Positions 49,533 through 58,261 are shown, numbered from the stretch's first letter. The stretch is DNA of 64,000 nt from Bifidobacterium pluvialisilvae (GCF_019331695.1 NZ_JAHBBI010000002.1:186001-250000), one strand, 5' to 3'. A program made the numbers and translations. The notes: a model not told the origin generated them from the letters alone.

Positions 49533-50897
49533 TCAGGCGGTGGCCACGGCCTTGGTCTCGGCGGTAGACGCCACGAGGGTGACCTCCTGGTCGGCCTCAT
49601 CGACCAGTTCGTCGCCGATGGTCCTGGCGCCGGGGATGCGATGGCCCTTCTCATCGAAGCCGGGCTGCTTCGGATGCAGGGTGAACGTGAGCAGCAGCGC
49701 CACCACATACAGCGCCGCATACGTCCAGCAGATGCCCTCGATGCCGATGACGGGCAGCAGCACCGTGGCGATGCCGGGACCGACGAACGTGGTGAGGCCG
49801 GCGGCCAGATTATAGGCGGAAAGCGCCGCACCCTGCTTGTCCGGAGCCTCCAGCGTCATCACCGTGGGCAGGCAGGAGAACGCGCACGTGCCGATGCCCA
49901 CCACAATGGACGCCACGATCATCATCAGCGCGTTCGGACCGAACCAGCGCGGCATGTAGTAGAACAGCACCGAACCGACGGCCAGCACGCCGCAGCCGAA
50001 CCAGCGCATCGGCCAGATCCAGCCGTAACGGTCCATGAACCAGCCCCAGAACGTGTTGAAGACCAGCGTGACCACGAACACGAACCCCCAGATGCGCATC
50101 CATTCCTCGGTCTTGAAGATGTTGATGCCGCCGTACTTCGTGGTGCACAGATACAGCGGCATGATGACCGGGAAACCATAGAGCAGCAGGTTGTTGATGA
50201 TGCGGATGACCGCGCAGATGAGAATCTTGCGGTTCGTGACGAGGATGGTCGCGCCCTCGGAAAGCTCGCGAAGCTTCTCGACGGTGCTCAGACCATCACC
50301 CTTGACCACCTTGTTCCTCGGCACGCACAGGAAGCACATGACGGTGCCGACGATGGAGAACGGCAGCGCGAACCAGAACGTCGTGTATTCGCCGACATGC
50401 GGCATGATGAAGCTCGGCAGATACGCGCCGAACACGCCGATGCCCAGCGAGAAGCACGTCCAGAAGAAGCCGGTGGCGCTCGCGAGCCTGGCCGGTGTGA
50501 TGTACTGCGCCATGAGCACGACGAAGCTGTAGATGAACAGCGGATAGCCGATGCCGCGCACCGCATACACGGCCAGGATGAACGGGTAGACGCCGCTCGG
50601 CAGCGCGAGGCCGAGGAAGACGAGATGCACGCCGATCCACCAGCATGCGCCGAACATCATCACGCGGCGGGCGCCGAACATCTCGGCGAGCACGCCGGCC
50701 GTCCAGCCGCCGAGCGCGGCGAACAGGCCGTAGACGGTGACGAGCAGCGACGCCTGCGACGCGGTGAAGCCCTGGTCGACCATGTATTTGGAGAGGAAGG
50801 TGAGCTCGAAGCCGTCGCCGGTCATGAAGATGGCGACGGCAAGGAAGCCGAGCAGCAGGGTTCGTGGAATACCGAATTTCTCAAAAAGCCTGATCAT
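49533..50897 (-). CDS. MFS transporter, RbtT/DalT/CsbX (polyol permease)-like, paralogue 2
   Basis: 454 residues, 12 helices, clearly a paralogue of the protein at 45089: MTGDGFELTFLSKYMVDQGF against MTGDGFELTFLSKYVVDQGF, and WTAGVLAEMFGARRVMM against WASGVLAELFGAKRIML. YGFPVIMPLYLCTTKYGGIN, NTFWGWFMDRYGWIWPMRWF and a C-terminal LHPKQPGFDEKGH match in the second half. The cytosolic tail is shorter and less Ala-rich. It lies downstream of a second zinc dehydrogenase on the same strand with a strong hairpin between them, so a second transporter-dehydrogenase module is likely. Substrate not fixed; a pentitol or hexitol is inferred. Confidence 0.88.
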   Translation of the reverse strand: MIRLFEKFGIPRTLLLGFLAVAIFMTGDGFELTFLSKYMVDQGFTASQASLLVTVYGLFAALGGWTAGVLAEMFGARRVMMFGACWWIGVHLVFLGLALPSGVYPFILAVYAVRGIGYPLFIYSFVVLMAQYITPARLASATGFFWTCFSLGIGVFGAYLPSFIMPHVGEYTTFWFALPFSIVGTVMCFLCVPRNKVVKGDGLSTVEKLRELSEGATILVTNRKILICAVIRIINNLLLYGFPVIMPLYLCTTKYGGINIFKTEEWMRIWGFVFVVTLVFNTFWGWFMDRYGWIWPMRWFGCGVLAVGSVLFYYMPRWFGPNALMMIVASIVVGIGTCAFSCLPTVMTLEAPDKQGAALSAYNLAAGLTTFVGPGIATVLLPVIGIEGICWTYAALYVVALLLTFTLHPKQPGFDEKGHRIPGARTIGDELVDEADQEVTLVASTAETKAVATA

Positions 50898-50991
50898 AAT
50901 GTCTCTCTTGGTGTTTCATGCCCGCCTCATTGCGGGATTCTATGGATGTAAATGGGGTGCTGTGTCGCGCCACGTGCCGATGTATGATGCT

Positions 50992-51027
50992 CGACACACT
51001 CAAGGCCGAACGGCCTTGAGTGTGTCG
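50992..51027 (-). terminator. Perfect 16-bp hairpin between dehydrogenase and transporter genes
   Basis: CGACACACTCAAGGCC (50992-51007) pairs with GGCCTTGAGTGTGTCG (51012-51027) around GAAC. On the minus strand it follows the dehydrogenase by about 45 bp and precedes the transporter by about 95 bp. With no T-run it could be a partial terminator lowering transporter expression. Confidence 0.75.
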
Positions 51028-51071
51028 CGAAGGGCACACCCCTCCCGCTCACTTCAGCGGTGAAGCAAGTC

Positions 51072-52085
51072 CTACTTGCCGACCTTGCCGACCTGGACCA
51101 CGGCCTTGGAGACGCCTTCGATCTTGCCGTCGAGGAAGTCCTGCACCTGGTCGAGTCCGAGCTCGTGGCTGATGAGTCCGCCGATGTTCATCTTGCCGGT
51201 GGAGACGAGCGCGATGGCGTCCTTGAAGGTGAGCGGGTTGATGAAGGAGCCCTGGATGGTCAGCTGCTTCTTGTAGATCTCGTACGTGTTCATCTCGAAG
51301 TGCGCCTCCTGCGGGCCGACGCCGAACATGAGCACCTGCGCGCCCTTCTTGGTGGCGGCCACGGCCTGCGCCTGCGTCGTCGGCAGTCCCACGGCCTCGA
51401 TGACCACGTCGTAGGCGTCGGCGGGGATCTGCTCGCGGGTGGTGTTGAACGTCTCGGTGACGCCGAACCGCTCCTTGTTGCGCCGCAGCTTCTCGTCGAA
51501 GATGCCGGCGAGGTCCACCTGGTGCACGCCGTAGGCCTGGAGCAGCTGGGCGAAGATCTGCCCCATGAAGCCGTCGCCGATCACGAGGGCCTTCTGGTAG
51601 GGGTGCAGGTCGAGCAGGTCGAGGCCGTGCACGCCGCAGGAGACGGGTTCGATGGCGGCGGCGTCGCGCAGGCTCACGTTGTCGGGCAGCTTGTAGACGA
51701 CGGATGCGGGGGCGGTGAACTGTTCGGCGAGGCCGCCGTCGCGGGTTACGCCGACGGCGCTGAGGTGGTCGCACAGTTCGGGGCGCTGGGTGAGGCAGTA
51801 TTCGCACTGGCCGCAGTAGATGTTCGGGTCGACGGCCACGCGGTCGCCGGGTTTGACGTTGGTGACTTCGTCGCCGATGGCTTCGACGATGCCGGAGTTC
51901 TCGTGGCCGAGCACGATCGGCGGGACGGCGGCGGCGGAGCCGGGGCGGCCGGCGTACAGGTCGTGGTCGGTGCCGCATACGCCGGCGTAGGCGGTGTTGA
52001 TGAGCACTTCGTTTGGTGAGATTTTGGGGGTGGGCAGGTCCTGGATTTCGAACTGCTTGACGCCGGTGAGAACAAGAGCCTTCAT
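51072..52085 (-). CDS. Zinc-dependent alcohol/polyol dehydrogenase with both zinc sites
   Basis: A 337-residue medium-chain dehydrogenase. The catalytic zinc ligands are C37 in GVCGTD and H61-E62 in GHENSG. The structural zinc lobe is intact: C91, C94, C97, C105 in CGQCEYCLTQRPELC. VIGDGFMGQIFAQLL is the NAD-binding turn. It resembles the sorbitol/threonine/arabinitol dehydrogenase branch and differs from the 46526 enzyme, which lacks the structural site. ATG 52085 follows GGAAGG. It lies downstream of a long leader with a small open frame and is followed by transporter paralogue 2, suggesting oxidation of a polyol taken up by that permease. The exact substrate is unknown. Confidence 0.88.
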   Translation of the reverse strand: MKALVLTGVKQFEIQDLPTPKISPNEVLINTAYAGVCGTDHDLYAGRPGSAAAVPPIVLGHENSGIVEAIGDEVTNVKPGDRVAVDPNIYCGQCEYCLTQRPELCDHLSAVGVTRDGGLAEQFTAPASVVYKLPDNVSLRDAAAIEPVSCGVHGLDLLDLHPYQKALVIGDGFMGQIFAQLLQAYGVHQVDLAGIFDEKLRRNKERFGVTETFNTTREQIPADAYDVVIEAVGLPTTQAQAVAATKKGAQVLMFGVGPQEAHFEMNTYEIYKKQLTIQGSFINPLTFKDAIALVSTGKMNIGGLISHELGLDQVQDFLDGKIEGVSKAVVQVGKVGK

Positions 52086-52200
52086 GATATTGCCTTCCAT
52101 CTTGCAATTACGCGTTGGTCGATTACGCGATAGTGATTTCTTCGTTGAATTCGTTGACTTCATTGTTTTTTTGGGGAGACGGGACGATTGCGTGGAAGGT

Positions 52201-52290
52201 CTACATGTGGGTGAGGCGGCCGACCAGACGTTCGCGGCGGTGTCGGAACTGTACTTCCGTGAGGGCTGAGTCGGCGAAGAATTTCATCAT
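52201..52290 (-). CDS. Putative 29-aa small protein or leader peptide
   Basis: A minus-strand frame of 29 codons with a perfect GGAGGTGA Shine-Dalgarno (complement of 52297-52304) 6 nt before ATG-ATG. The product begins MMKFFADSALTEVQ and ends FRHRRERLVGRLTHM. It lies between a good minus promoter (52350-52378) and the dehydrogenase gene 115 nt downstream. The Arg-rich C-terminus (FRHRRERLVGR) is distinctive. It could be a regulatory leader peptide or a free small protein; I recognise no family. The strength of the ribosome-binding site is the main argument that it is translated. Confidence 0.55.
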   Translation of the reverse strand: MMKFFADSALTEVQFRHRRERLVGRLTHM

Positions 52291-52349
52291 GGTGGTTCAC
52301 CTCCTGTCGTCGTTGAGCGGTGGCTGCTTCGTTGCGGTTGTTGATGTTC

Positions 52350-52378
52350 AATATAGCTTATAAAAAATACTTTTGCAA
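52350..52378 (-). promoter_or_regulatory. Minus-strand promoter for the small ORF/dehydrogenase/transporter unit
   Basis: Read on the minus strand: TTGCAA (52378-52373), 17-bp spacer, TATATT (52355-52350). The surrounding 52330-52410 is strikingly AT-rich for this genome. The aldo-keto reductase on the plus strand must start in the same region, so this is a divergent control site. From 52410 to 52507 only a ribosome-binding AAGGAG is clear. Confidence 0.65.
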
Positions 52379-52507
52379 ATCTTTTTTGTATAACTTGTGT
52401 AAATGGCGTGTCGCTAATGTTCTCAACGATTTTGACATGATGAAACCAGTCGTCCAGTTACCCTGAAATACACAGCCACAGGAAAGAAACGTCTCGAAGG
52501 AGCCATC

Positions 52508-53362
52508 ATGACGTTCGGACCAATCCCAGACATCACCCTCGCCGACGGCAACCGCATCCCGCAGATCGGCCTCGGCGTGCTGCGCATCGACGACGAGCAG
52601 ACCACGCCGGTCGTCGAATCGGCCATCGCCGCCGGCTATCGCCACATCGACACCGCCGCCGGATACAACAACGAGGGCGGCGTGGGCAAGGCGCTGGAAA
52701 ACACCGGCTACGCCACCGGCGAGCGGCGCAAGGCCATCTGGGTGACGACCAAGCTGCGCGACTCCGAACAGGGCTACGACTCCGCACTCAAGGCGTTCGA
52801 CCGGCAGATCGGCCTGTTGCGCACGGACTACGTCGACATGTACATGATCCACTGGCCCACGCCGTTCGACTGGCGCAGCGACGAGGTATGGCGCGCGTTC
52901 GTGCGGCTGCGCGACGAAGGCCGCGTGCGCACGCTCGGCGTCTGCAACTTCCTGCCCGAGCACCTCGAAAGACTGCACAAGGAGACCGGCGAATACCCCG
53001 CCGTCGACCAGATCGAACTCCACCCCACGTGGCAGCAGCGCGAGGTCGTCGCCTACTGCAGGGAGCACGGCATCGCAGTCGAGGCCTACTCGCCCATGGC
53101 GCGTGGCGCCGACCTCGACGCCGGCGACGGCGTCATCGGCCGCATCGCCGAAGCGCACGGCGTCAGCCACGCACAGGTGATCCTGCGCTGGCACATCGAG
53201 AACGGGACCATCATCATCCCCAAGTCCACGCACCGCGAGCGGCAGATCGAGAACGCCTCGCTGTTCGACTTCGCCCTGACCGCCGAGGAGCACGCCGCCA
53301 TCGACGCGCTCGACGGTCCGACCCGCGCCGGCCACGACCCCCGCACCTTCTCCTACAGCTGA
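52508..53362 (+). CDS. Aldo/keto reductase
   Basis: A 284-residue TIM-barrel NADPH oxidoreductase with an intact catalytic tetrad: D48, Y53 (HIDTAAGYNNEGGVG), K82 (TTKLRDSE) and H115 (MIHWPTP). IIIPKSTHRERQIENASL near 240-255 is the cofactor-phosphate-binding signature of the family (2,5-diketogluconate reductase-like branch). It could reduce aldoses to alditols or the reverse, in keeping with the adjacent polyol genes, although AKRs are promiscuous. The ATG follows AAGGAGCCATC and is divergent from the dehydrogenase unit. The secreted nuclease gene follows after only 3 bp. Confidence 0.9.
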   Translation: MTFGPIPDITLADGNRIPQIGLGVLRIDDEQTTPVVESAIAAGYRHIDTAAGYNNEGGVGKALENTGYATGERRKAIWVTTKLRDSEQGYDSALKAFDRQIGLLRTDYVDMYMIHWPTPFDWRSDEVWRAFVRLRDEGRVRTLGVCNFLPEHLERLHKETGEYPAVDQIELHPTWQQREVVAYCREHGIAVEAYSPMARGADLDAGDGVIGRIAEAHGVSHAQVILRWHIENGTIIIPKSTHRERQIENASLFDFALTAEEHAAIDALDGPTRAGHDPRTFSYS

Positions 53363-53365
53363 CCC

Positions 53366-54097
53366 ATGGGGCGTCGACGTAGGGGATTCCGGGCGGCCTC
53401 CGCGCTGGAGCGGTTCCTCGTGCTGCTCGTCCTGGCCGTCGTCGCCGGCGTCACGGCCGGGCTCGTGCTGCCGCAGGTGAGCGAAACCGCCGGCAAGGTC
53501 ACCGGAGAATACACCGCGACCGGCGACGCCGCCGCCACGCTGGGCACGCTCGCCGTGGCCGACGGGCGACGCCCCGCGGGCACATACCAGCGCAGCGCCT
53601 TCGGATTCCGCCAATACGACCCCGACGGCAACGGCTGCGACTCACGCAACGACGTGCTCGCCCGGGACCTCAAGGACGTGCGGTACGCGAACGCCGAACG
53701 CTGCAAGGTGCAGTCGGGCACGCTCGACGACCCGTACACCGGCAGGACCATCGAGTTCGTGCGCGGGCAGTCCACCAGCGCCAAGGTGCAGATCGATCAC
53801 GTGGTGGCGCTCAACAACGCGTGGAAGTCCGGCGCCGACCAATGGAGCACGAAGAAGCGCTACGAGTTCAGCAACGACCCGTACAACCTGCTCGCCGTCG
53901 ATGGCCCCGCCAACGAGGACAAGGGCGACGCCGACGCCTCCGTCTGGCTGCCGCCGAACACCCGATGCCGTTGCGACTATGTGGCACGGCAGATCGGCGT
54001 CAAGGCCAAATATGGGCTGAGCGTGACCAGCCGGGAGAAGCAGGCCATGCTTCGCGTGCTGCACGACTGCCCCGGTCAGACCGTGCCTCGGCAGTAG
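53366..54097 (+). CDS. Secreted or membrane-anchored HNH-family nuclease (DUF1524/GmrSD-C type)
   Basis: 243 residues. A basic N-terminus and one hydrophobic helix (about 15-38) act as signal or anchor. The nuclease domain contains YDPDGNGCDSRNDVLARDL near 90-108, QIDHVVALNNAW (the DHxxAL metal-binding core) around 142-153, and NDPYNLLAVDGPANEDKGD, then WLPPNTRCRCDYVARQIG, at about 170-210. This is the pattern of extracellular actinobacterial HNH nucleases. Its role may be degradation of environmental DNA for nutrients or competition. It begins 3 bp after the aldo-keto reductase, so it is probably cotranscribed, although function is unrelated. Confidence 0.87.
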   Translation: MGRRRRGFRAASALERFLVLLVLAVVAGVTAGLVLPQVSETAGKVTGEYTATGDAAATLGTLAVADGRRPAGTYQRSAFGFRQYDPDGNGCDSRNDVLARDLKDVRYANAERCKVQSGTLDDPYTGRTIEFVRGQSTSAKVQIDHVVALNNAWKSGADQWSTKKRYEFSNDPYNLLAVDGPANEDKGDADASVWLPPNTRCRCDYVARQIGVKAKYGLSVTSREKQAMLRVLHDCPGQTVPRQ

Positions 54098-54116
54098 CGG
54101 GGCTGGTGCCGAGACG

Positions 54117-54334
54117 TGTCATCCTGAGTGCGCGTTGCCTGTTGTCATCCTGAGTGCCCCTGTTGTCATCCTGATCGCCTTCATATTGTCATCCTGAGCG
54201 CTCTTTGTTGTCATCCTGAGCGAGCGGAGCGAGCCGAAGGATCTTGGGATGGTGCTGAAGATCCTTCGACTCCGTCCTTCGGCCTTCGCTCAGGATGACA
54301 GAGGTGGTCGGTGGCCTTCGCTCAGGATGACAGA
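54117..54334. repeat. TCATCCTGAG-family repeat with expanded left ends (site 4)
   Basis: Five GTCATCCTGA(G/T) left ends occur between 54117 and 54220, then GCGAGCGGAGCGAGCCGAAG, AAGATCCTTCGACTCC, and GCTCAGGATGACAGA twice to 54334. It occupies the nuclease-mntH gap, which holds no gene. Confidence 0.85.
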
Positions 54335-54408
54335 GATTCGGTGGTCGTGGGGCAGGATACACGAGGGAGGATTCGGCGTGCTATAACCGGTAGGCGGGGA
54401 GGCAACGA

Positions 54409-55794
54409 ATGGACGAATCCGAATCCATGAAATCCGCAACATCCGCAACATCCACGGCGTCGACGAAGCCCACGAAGCAGCGTCACGTCGACCCGGAGGA
54501 GGCGGCGGTTCTGGAGGCGAGCGGGCGGCCGCTCACCGAGCACATGCACAGCGTGCCGAAGCTCGCCGCGCCGCACACCGGTGCCAAGGCCAAGCTCAGT
54601 GCGCTGCTCGGACCCGCCTTCGTGGCCGCCGTGGCCTACGTGGACCCGGGCAACGTGGCCGCGAACATCACATCGGGCGCCCGCTACGGCTTCCTGCTTG
54701 TCTGGGTGCTCGTGCTCGCCAACGCCATGAGCGTGCTCATCCAATACCAGTCCGCCAAGCTCGGCATCGTCACCGGCCAGTCGCTGCCGGCCCTGCTCGG
54801 CAACCGCATGAACCCGGGCGGACGTCTGCTGTTCTTCGCCCAGGCCGAGGTCATCGCCATCGCCACCGACCTGGCGGAGGTCATCGGCGGCGCCATCGCG
54901 CTCAACCTGCTGTTCGGTCTGCCGCTGTTCGTCGGCGGCTGCATCATCGGCGCCATATCGACGGTGCTGCTGCGCTTCCAGGGCGGCCACACCCAGCGCA
55001 CGTTCGAGAAGCTCATCATCGCGCTGCTGCTCGTCATCACCTTCGGGTTCATCGCCGGCCTGTTCGTGGCCCCGCCCGACCCCGGTCAGGTTTTCGGCGG
55101 CCTCATCCCGCATTTCACCACCACCGACTCCGTGCTCATGGCCAGCTCCATGCTCGGCGCCACCGTCATGCCCCACGCCATCTACCTGCATTCCACGCTC
55201 GTCAACGACCACTTCGCCGGCAGCACCGACCGCCCCGGCATCAAACGCGAGCTGTTCGCCGCCAAGGTCGATGTCGTCTGGGCGCTGCTGCTCGCCGGCA
55301 CCGTGAACCTCGCCCTGCTGCTGCTCGCCGCCAGCGCCCTGCATGGCATGCCCGGCACCGACACCATCGAAGGTGCCCAGCATGCCGTCGTCCAGGTGCT
55401 CGGCCCCGTCATCGGCACCATATTCTCCATCGGCCTGCTCGCCTCCAGCCTGTCGAGCACGTCGGTCGGCACCTACGCCGGCCAGGAGATCATGCACGGT
55501 CTGCTGCACGTCGACGCGCCGATGTGGGCGTGCCGCATCATCACGCTCGTCCCGGCACTCGTCATCCTCTGGTTCAGCTCGAACCCCACGTTCGCACTGG
55601 TCGTCGGCCAGGTGGTGCTCTCCATCGGCATCCCCTTCGCCATCATCCCGCTCATGCGCTACACACATGACCGCACGCTCATGGGCAAGTGGGCGGACGG
55701 CATGGCCAAGCACGTCGTGTTCATCGCCGTGGCCGCGCTCATCATCCTGCTCAACGTCGTGCTCGTGGTGCTGACGTTCATGGGGCAGGCGTAG
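54409..55794 (+). CDS. mntH: Nramp-family manganese/divalent metal transporter
   Basis: A 461-residue, 11-helix proton-coupled metal importer, Mn(II) being the usual substrate in bacteria. Metal-binding residues are present: DPGN at 79-82 in helix 1 (YVDPGNVAANITSGARYG) and the MPH motif at 254-256 in helix 6 (LGATVMPHAIYLHS). The N-terminal 60 residues are Ser/Thr/Lys-rich and cytosolic, longer than in E. coli MntH. The ATG at 54409 lies after GGGGAGG. I found no clear MntR box or manganese riboswitch upstream, where the DNA is mostly palindromic repeat. It is a stand-alone gene. Confidence 0.95.
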   Translation: MDESESMKSATSATSTASTKPTKQRHVDPEEAAVLEASGRPLTEHMHSVPKLAAPHTGAKAKLSALLGPAFVAAVAYVDPGNVAANITSGARYGFLLVWVLVLANAMSVLIQYQSAKLGIVTGQSLPALLGNRMNPGGRLLFFAQAEVIAIATDLAEVIGGAIALNLLFGLPLFVGGCIIGAISTVLLRFQGGHTQRTFEKLIIALLLVITFGFIAGLFVAPPDPGQVFGGLIPHFTTTDSVLMASSMLGATVMPHAIYLHSTLVNDHFAGSTDRPGIKRELFAAKVDVVWALLLAGTVNLALLLLAASALHGMPGTDTIEGAQHAVVQVLGPVIGTIFSIGLLASSLSSTSVGTYAGQEIMHGLLHVDAPMWACRIITLVPALVILWFSSNPTFALVVGQVVLSIGIPFAIIPLMRYTHDRTLMGKWADGMAKHVVFIAVAALIILLNVVLVVLTFMGQA

Positions 55795-55806
55795 TCGGGT
55801 GAGACG

Positions 55807-55980
55807 TGTCATCCTGAGCGAGCGGAGCGAGTCGAAGGATCTTGCGTGGTGTGGAGATCCTTCGGCTTCGTCGTTTCACGACTCCGCTCAGGATGACATG
55901 AGGGCTGACTCCAATCAGGATGACATGGTGTCCGACTCCGCTCGGGATGACATGGGGCCTGACTCCAATCAGGATTGCAG
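55807..55980. repeat. TCATCCTGAG-family repeat with expanded right ends (site 5)
   Basis: GTCATCCTGAGCGAGCGGAG begins at 55808, followed by the AGATCCTTCGGCTTC arm and four CTCAGGATGACAT-type right ends up to about 55980. The histidine-kinase frame is open through it but need not be translated there. Confidence 0.8.
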
Positions 55981-56029
55981 GGTGGGGCCGGGGGCTGACG
56001 ATGCCGCGGCATGGGGTATCGTAGGCTGC

Positions 56030-57373
56030 GTGACCATGCCTTACGTTTTCGCCATCGTCTTCCTGTTCCTCGCAGCCATATCCGCCCTGCTGGTGTGGCG
56101 CTCCTACCGCAGTGGCGTCGAATCCGGCGCCGCCCAGGCCGAACGCCGCCTCGCCGATTCGCTCGCCCAGCGCGCGTCCACGGTGTTCGGCAGGGGCGTC
56201 TCCGCCCAGGAGGCCGCCCATAACCTGCTCGACGTCATGCGCAGCGCCGTCATCCTCACCGACGGACTCGGCCGCGCGCGGTACGTCAGCCCCCTAGCCG
56301 GTCATCTCGGCGTGGTCGTCGACGGCCACATCGAATCCAACGAGATCCGCGACATGCTCAACCAGGTGGTCGCGGACGACACGATCCGCGACCGAGAGAT
56401 AGAGATGGACGTCGAGGCGGAATCCGGTCGCATCACCGAACGCGAGCCCGTCTACCTGCGCGCGCGCATCGGCCGCATCGCCGACATCGCCCCCGCCGGC
56501 GGCGCATCGCCGGATCCGGACGACATGTCCACGTCGGGCGGCGCCGACCGGCTGTACGCGGTCTTCCTTGAGAACATCAGTGAGCAACGCAACTTCGAAC
56601 GCATGCGACGCGATTTCGTCACCAACGTCTCCCATGAGCTGAAGACGCCCGCCGGGGCCATCTCCCTGCTGGCAGAGACCGTATCCGACGCCGCCGACGA
56701 CCCGGACGCCGTACGGTACTTCTCCGGCCGCATCTCCAAGGAGTCGGCGCGTCTGACCGAACTCGTGCAGAAGCTCATCGCGTTGCAGAAGGTGCAGGAC
56801 GACGACGGCCTCTCCGCCGTCGACGCCAAGCCGGTCGACGTGCTGCGCATCGTGCGCGAGGCGTTGGACGAGAACAAGGTGCAGGCCGACGCGGCGAACA
56901 TCGACCTGCGCATGTACGTCGGCGACGACACCGTCGGCGTCACCGCCGACGCCGAGGACGACACCGTCGGCGACGGCCCCGCCGCCGGCAAGACCCCCGC
57001 CATCATCGTCAACGCCGACGCCGACTCCATCAAGACGGCCGTCAAGAACCTCGTCGAAAACGCCATCCACTACTCACCCAAGGGCACGCACGTCGGCGTG
57101 AGCGTCAAGCAGGACGACGACGATGTGAGCATCCGCGTGATCGACCAGGGCATCGGCATCCCCGCCGAGGCGCAGAGTCGCATCTTCGAACGCTTCTACC
57201 GCGTGGACCCGGCGCGCTCGCGCGCCACCGGCGGCACCGGTCTCGGCCTGTCGATCACCAAGCACATCGTGCAGGAGGCCGGCGGCACCATATCCGTATG
57301 GTCGCGACCGGGGGAGGGAAGCACGTTCACCATCCGCCTGCCGAAGGCAAATACGTCAAAAAATCAGGCATGA
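56030..57373 (+). CDS. senX3: Sensor histidine kinase, SenX3/PhoR-like
   Basis: A 447-residue sensor kinase. One N-terminal helix (about 4-22), then a PAS-like region (about 60-185) with RSAVILTDGLGRARYVSP, then DHp with the phospho-accepting H202 in FVTNVSHELKTPAGA. The HATPase domain has an N box NLVENAIHYSPKG, G1 DQGIGIP, F box FERFYRV and G2 TGGTGLGLSI. A Gly/Asp-rich insert (about 295-325) interrupts the ATPase domain. GTG 56030 lies 7 nt after TATCGT (56017-56022), so it is probably leaderless; the frame upstream runs through a palindromic repeat. A response regulator and the pst operon follow, so it is likely the phosphate-limitation sensor (SenX3/PhoR). Confidence 0.9.
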   Translation: MTMPYVFAIVFLFLAAISALLVWRSYRSGVESGAAQAERRLADSLAQRASTVFGRGVSAQEAAHNLLDVMRSAVILTDGLGRARYVSPLAGHLGVVVDGHIESNEIRDMLNQVVADDTIRDREIEMDVEAESGRITEREPVYLRARIGRIADIAPAGGASPDPDDMSTSGGADRLYAVFLENISEQRNFERMRRDFVTNVSHELKTPAGAISLLAETVSDAADDPDAVRYFSGRISKESARLTELVQKLIALQKVQDDDGLSAVDAKPVDVLRIVREALDENKVQADAANIDLRMYVGDDTVGVTADAEDDTVGDGPAAGKTPAIIVNADADSIKTAVKNLVENAIHYSPKGTHVGVSVKQDDDDVSIRVIDQGIGIPAEAQSRIFERFYRVDPARSRATGGTGLGLSITKHIVQEAGGTISVWSRPGEGSTFTIRLPKANTSKNQA

Positions 57374-57479
57374 TTAACCGTCCCGTAAGACATGGGTCTA
57401 CTATAGGGATGTCTGTGTAAGGGCGGTGTGCTCCGCCGGCCTGTGTAAGTCGAACTGAGTCAAGGGGAAGTCAACGTAT

Positions 57480-58184
57480 ATGACGCGCATACTTATCGTC
57501 GAAGACGAGGAATCCTACCGTGAGCCGCTGGTCTACCAGTTCACGCATGAGGGCTATGACGTGATCGCCGCGGCCACCGGTGAGGAGGGGCTGGAGCTGT
57601 TCACCAAGGGCGGCGTGGACCTGGTGCTGCTCGACCTCATGCTTCCCGGCCTGGATGGCACCTCGCTGTGCCGTCGCATCCGGGAGCAGAGCCGTGTGCC
57701 GATCATCATGCTCACGGCCAAGAGTTCGGAGATCGATAAGGTCGTGGGTCTGGAGATCGGTGCCGACGACTACGTGACCAAGCCGTATTCGTTCCGCGAG
57801 CTGCTGGCCCGCGTGCGCGCCGTGCTGCGCCGCAACCAGTCCGCCGCCGTCTCCGGCGACGCCGCCAGCGAGGACCTGCCGCTCGTATGCGGCCCCATCT
57901 GCATGCAGGTGGGCCAGCATTCGGTCACCGTGCACGGTGAGACCGTGTTCTTCCCGCTCAAGGAGTTCGAACTGCTCGAATACCTCATGCAGAACAAGGG
58001 CCGTGTGCTCACCCGTCACCAGCTCATCGACCGCGTGTGGGGATCCGACTACGTCGGCGACACGAAGACGCTCGACGTGCACATCAAGCGCGTGCGTTCG
58101 AAGATCGAGGAGGACCCGGCGCATCCGCATTACATCACCACGGTGCGCGGCCTCGGCTACAAGATCGACGAACCGGCGGCGTGA
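57480..58184 (+). CDS. regX3: OmpR/PhoB-family response regulator, RegX3-like
   Basis: 234 residues. The receiver domain (1-120) has phospho-acceptor D52 in LVLLDLMLPGLDG, acidic pair EDE near residues 8-10, TA in PIIMLTAKS and K in DDYVTKPYS. The winged-helix output domain (about 135-232) has FPLKEFELLEYLMQNKGRVL and TLDVHIKRVRSKIEEDP with HYITTVRGLGYKI, typical of PhoB/RegX3. It lies 106 bp after the kinase gene with AAGGGGAAG before ATG 57480. Together they should activate pst genes under phosphate starvation; the candidate PHO box at 58412 is about 170 bp before pstS. Confidence 0.93.
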   Translation: MTRILIVEDEESYREPLVYQFTHEGYDVIAAATGEEGLELFTKGGVDLVLLDLMLPGLDGTSLCRRIREQSRVPIIMLTAKSSEIDKVVGLEIGADDYVTKPYSFRELLARVRAVLRRNQSAAVSGDAASEDLPLVCGPICMQVGQHSVTVHGETVFFPLKEFELLEYLMQNKGRVLTRHQLIDRVWGSDYVGDTKTLDVHIKRVRSKIEEDPAHPHYITTVRGLGYKIDEPAA

Positions 58185-58261
58185 CGGCGTCGCGCGGGCG
58201 TAGTCATGTATTCCGCGCAATGAACAAAATACGTAGTTTTTGAATTTTCTGATGATGTAAC

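Noticed and set aside
52201-52290. PqqA-like or RiPP precursor peptide
   Set aside because: No Glu-x3-Tyr or Cys/Ser-rich core and no radical SAM or modification gene nearby. Kept only as an unassigned small ORF.
54098-54408. Manganese riboswitch or MntR box ahead of mntH
   Set aside because: The gap is filled by palindromic repeat ends. I found no conserved riboswitch core or clear operator.
55799-56029. N-terminal extension of the histidine kinase
   Set aside because: It is the translated TCATCCTGAG repeat. The first membrane helix begins right after GTG 56030.
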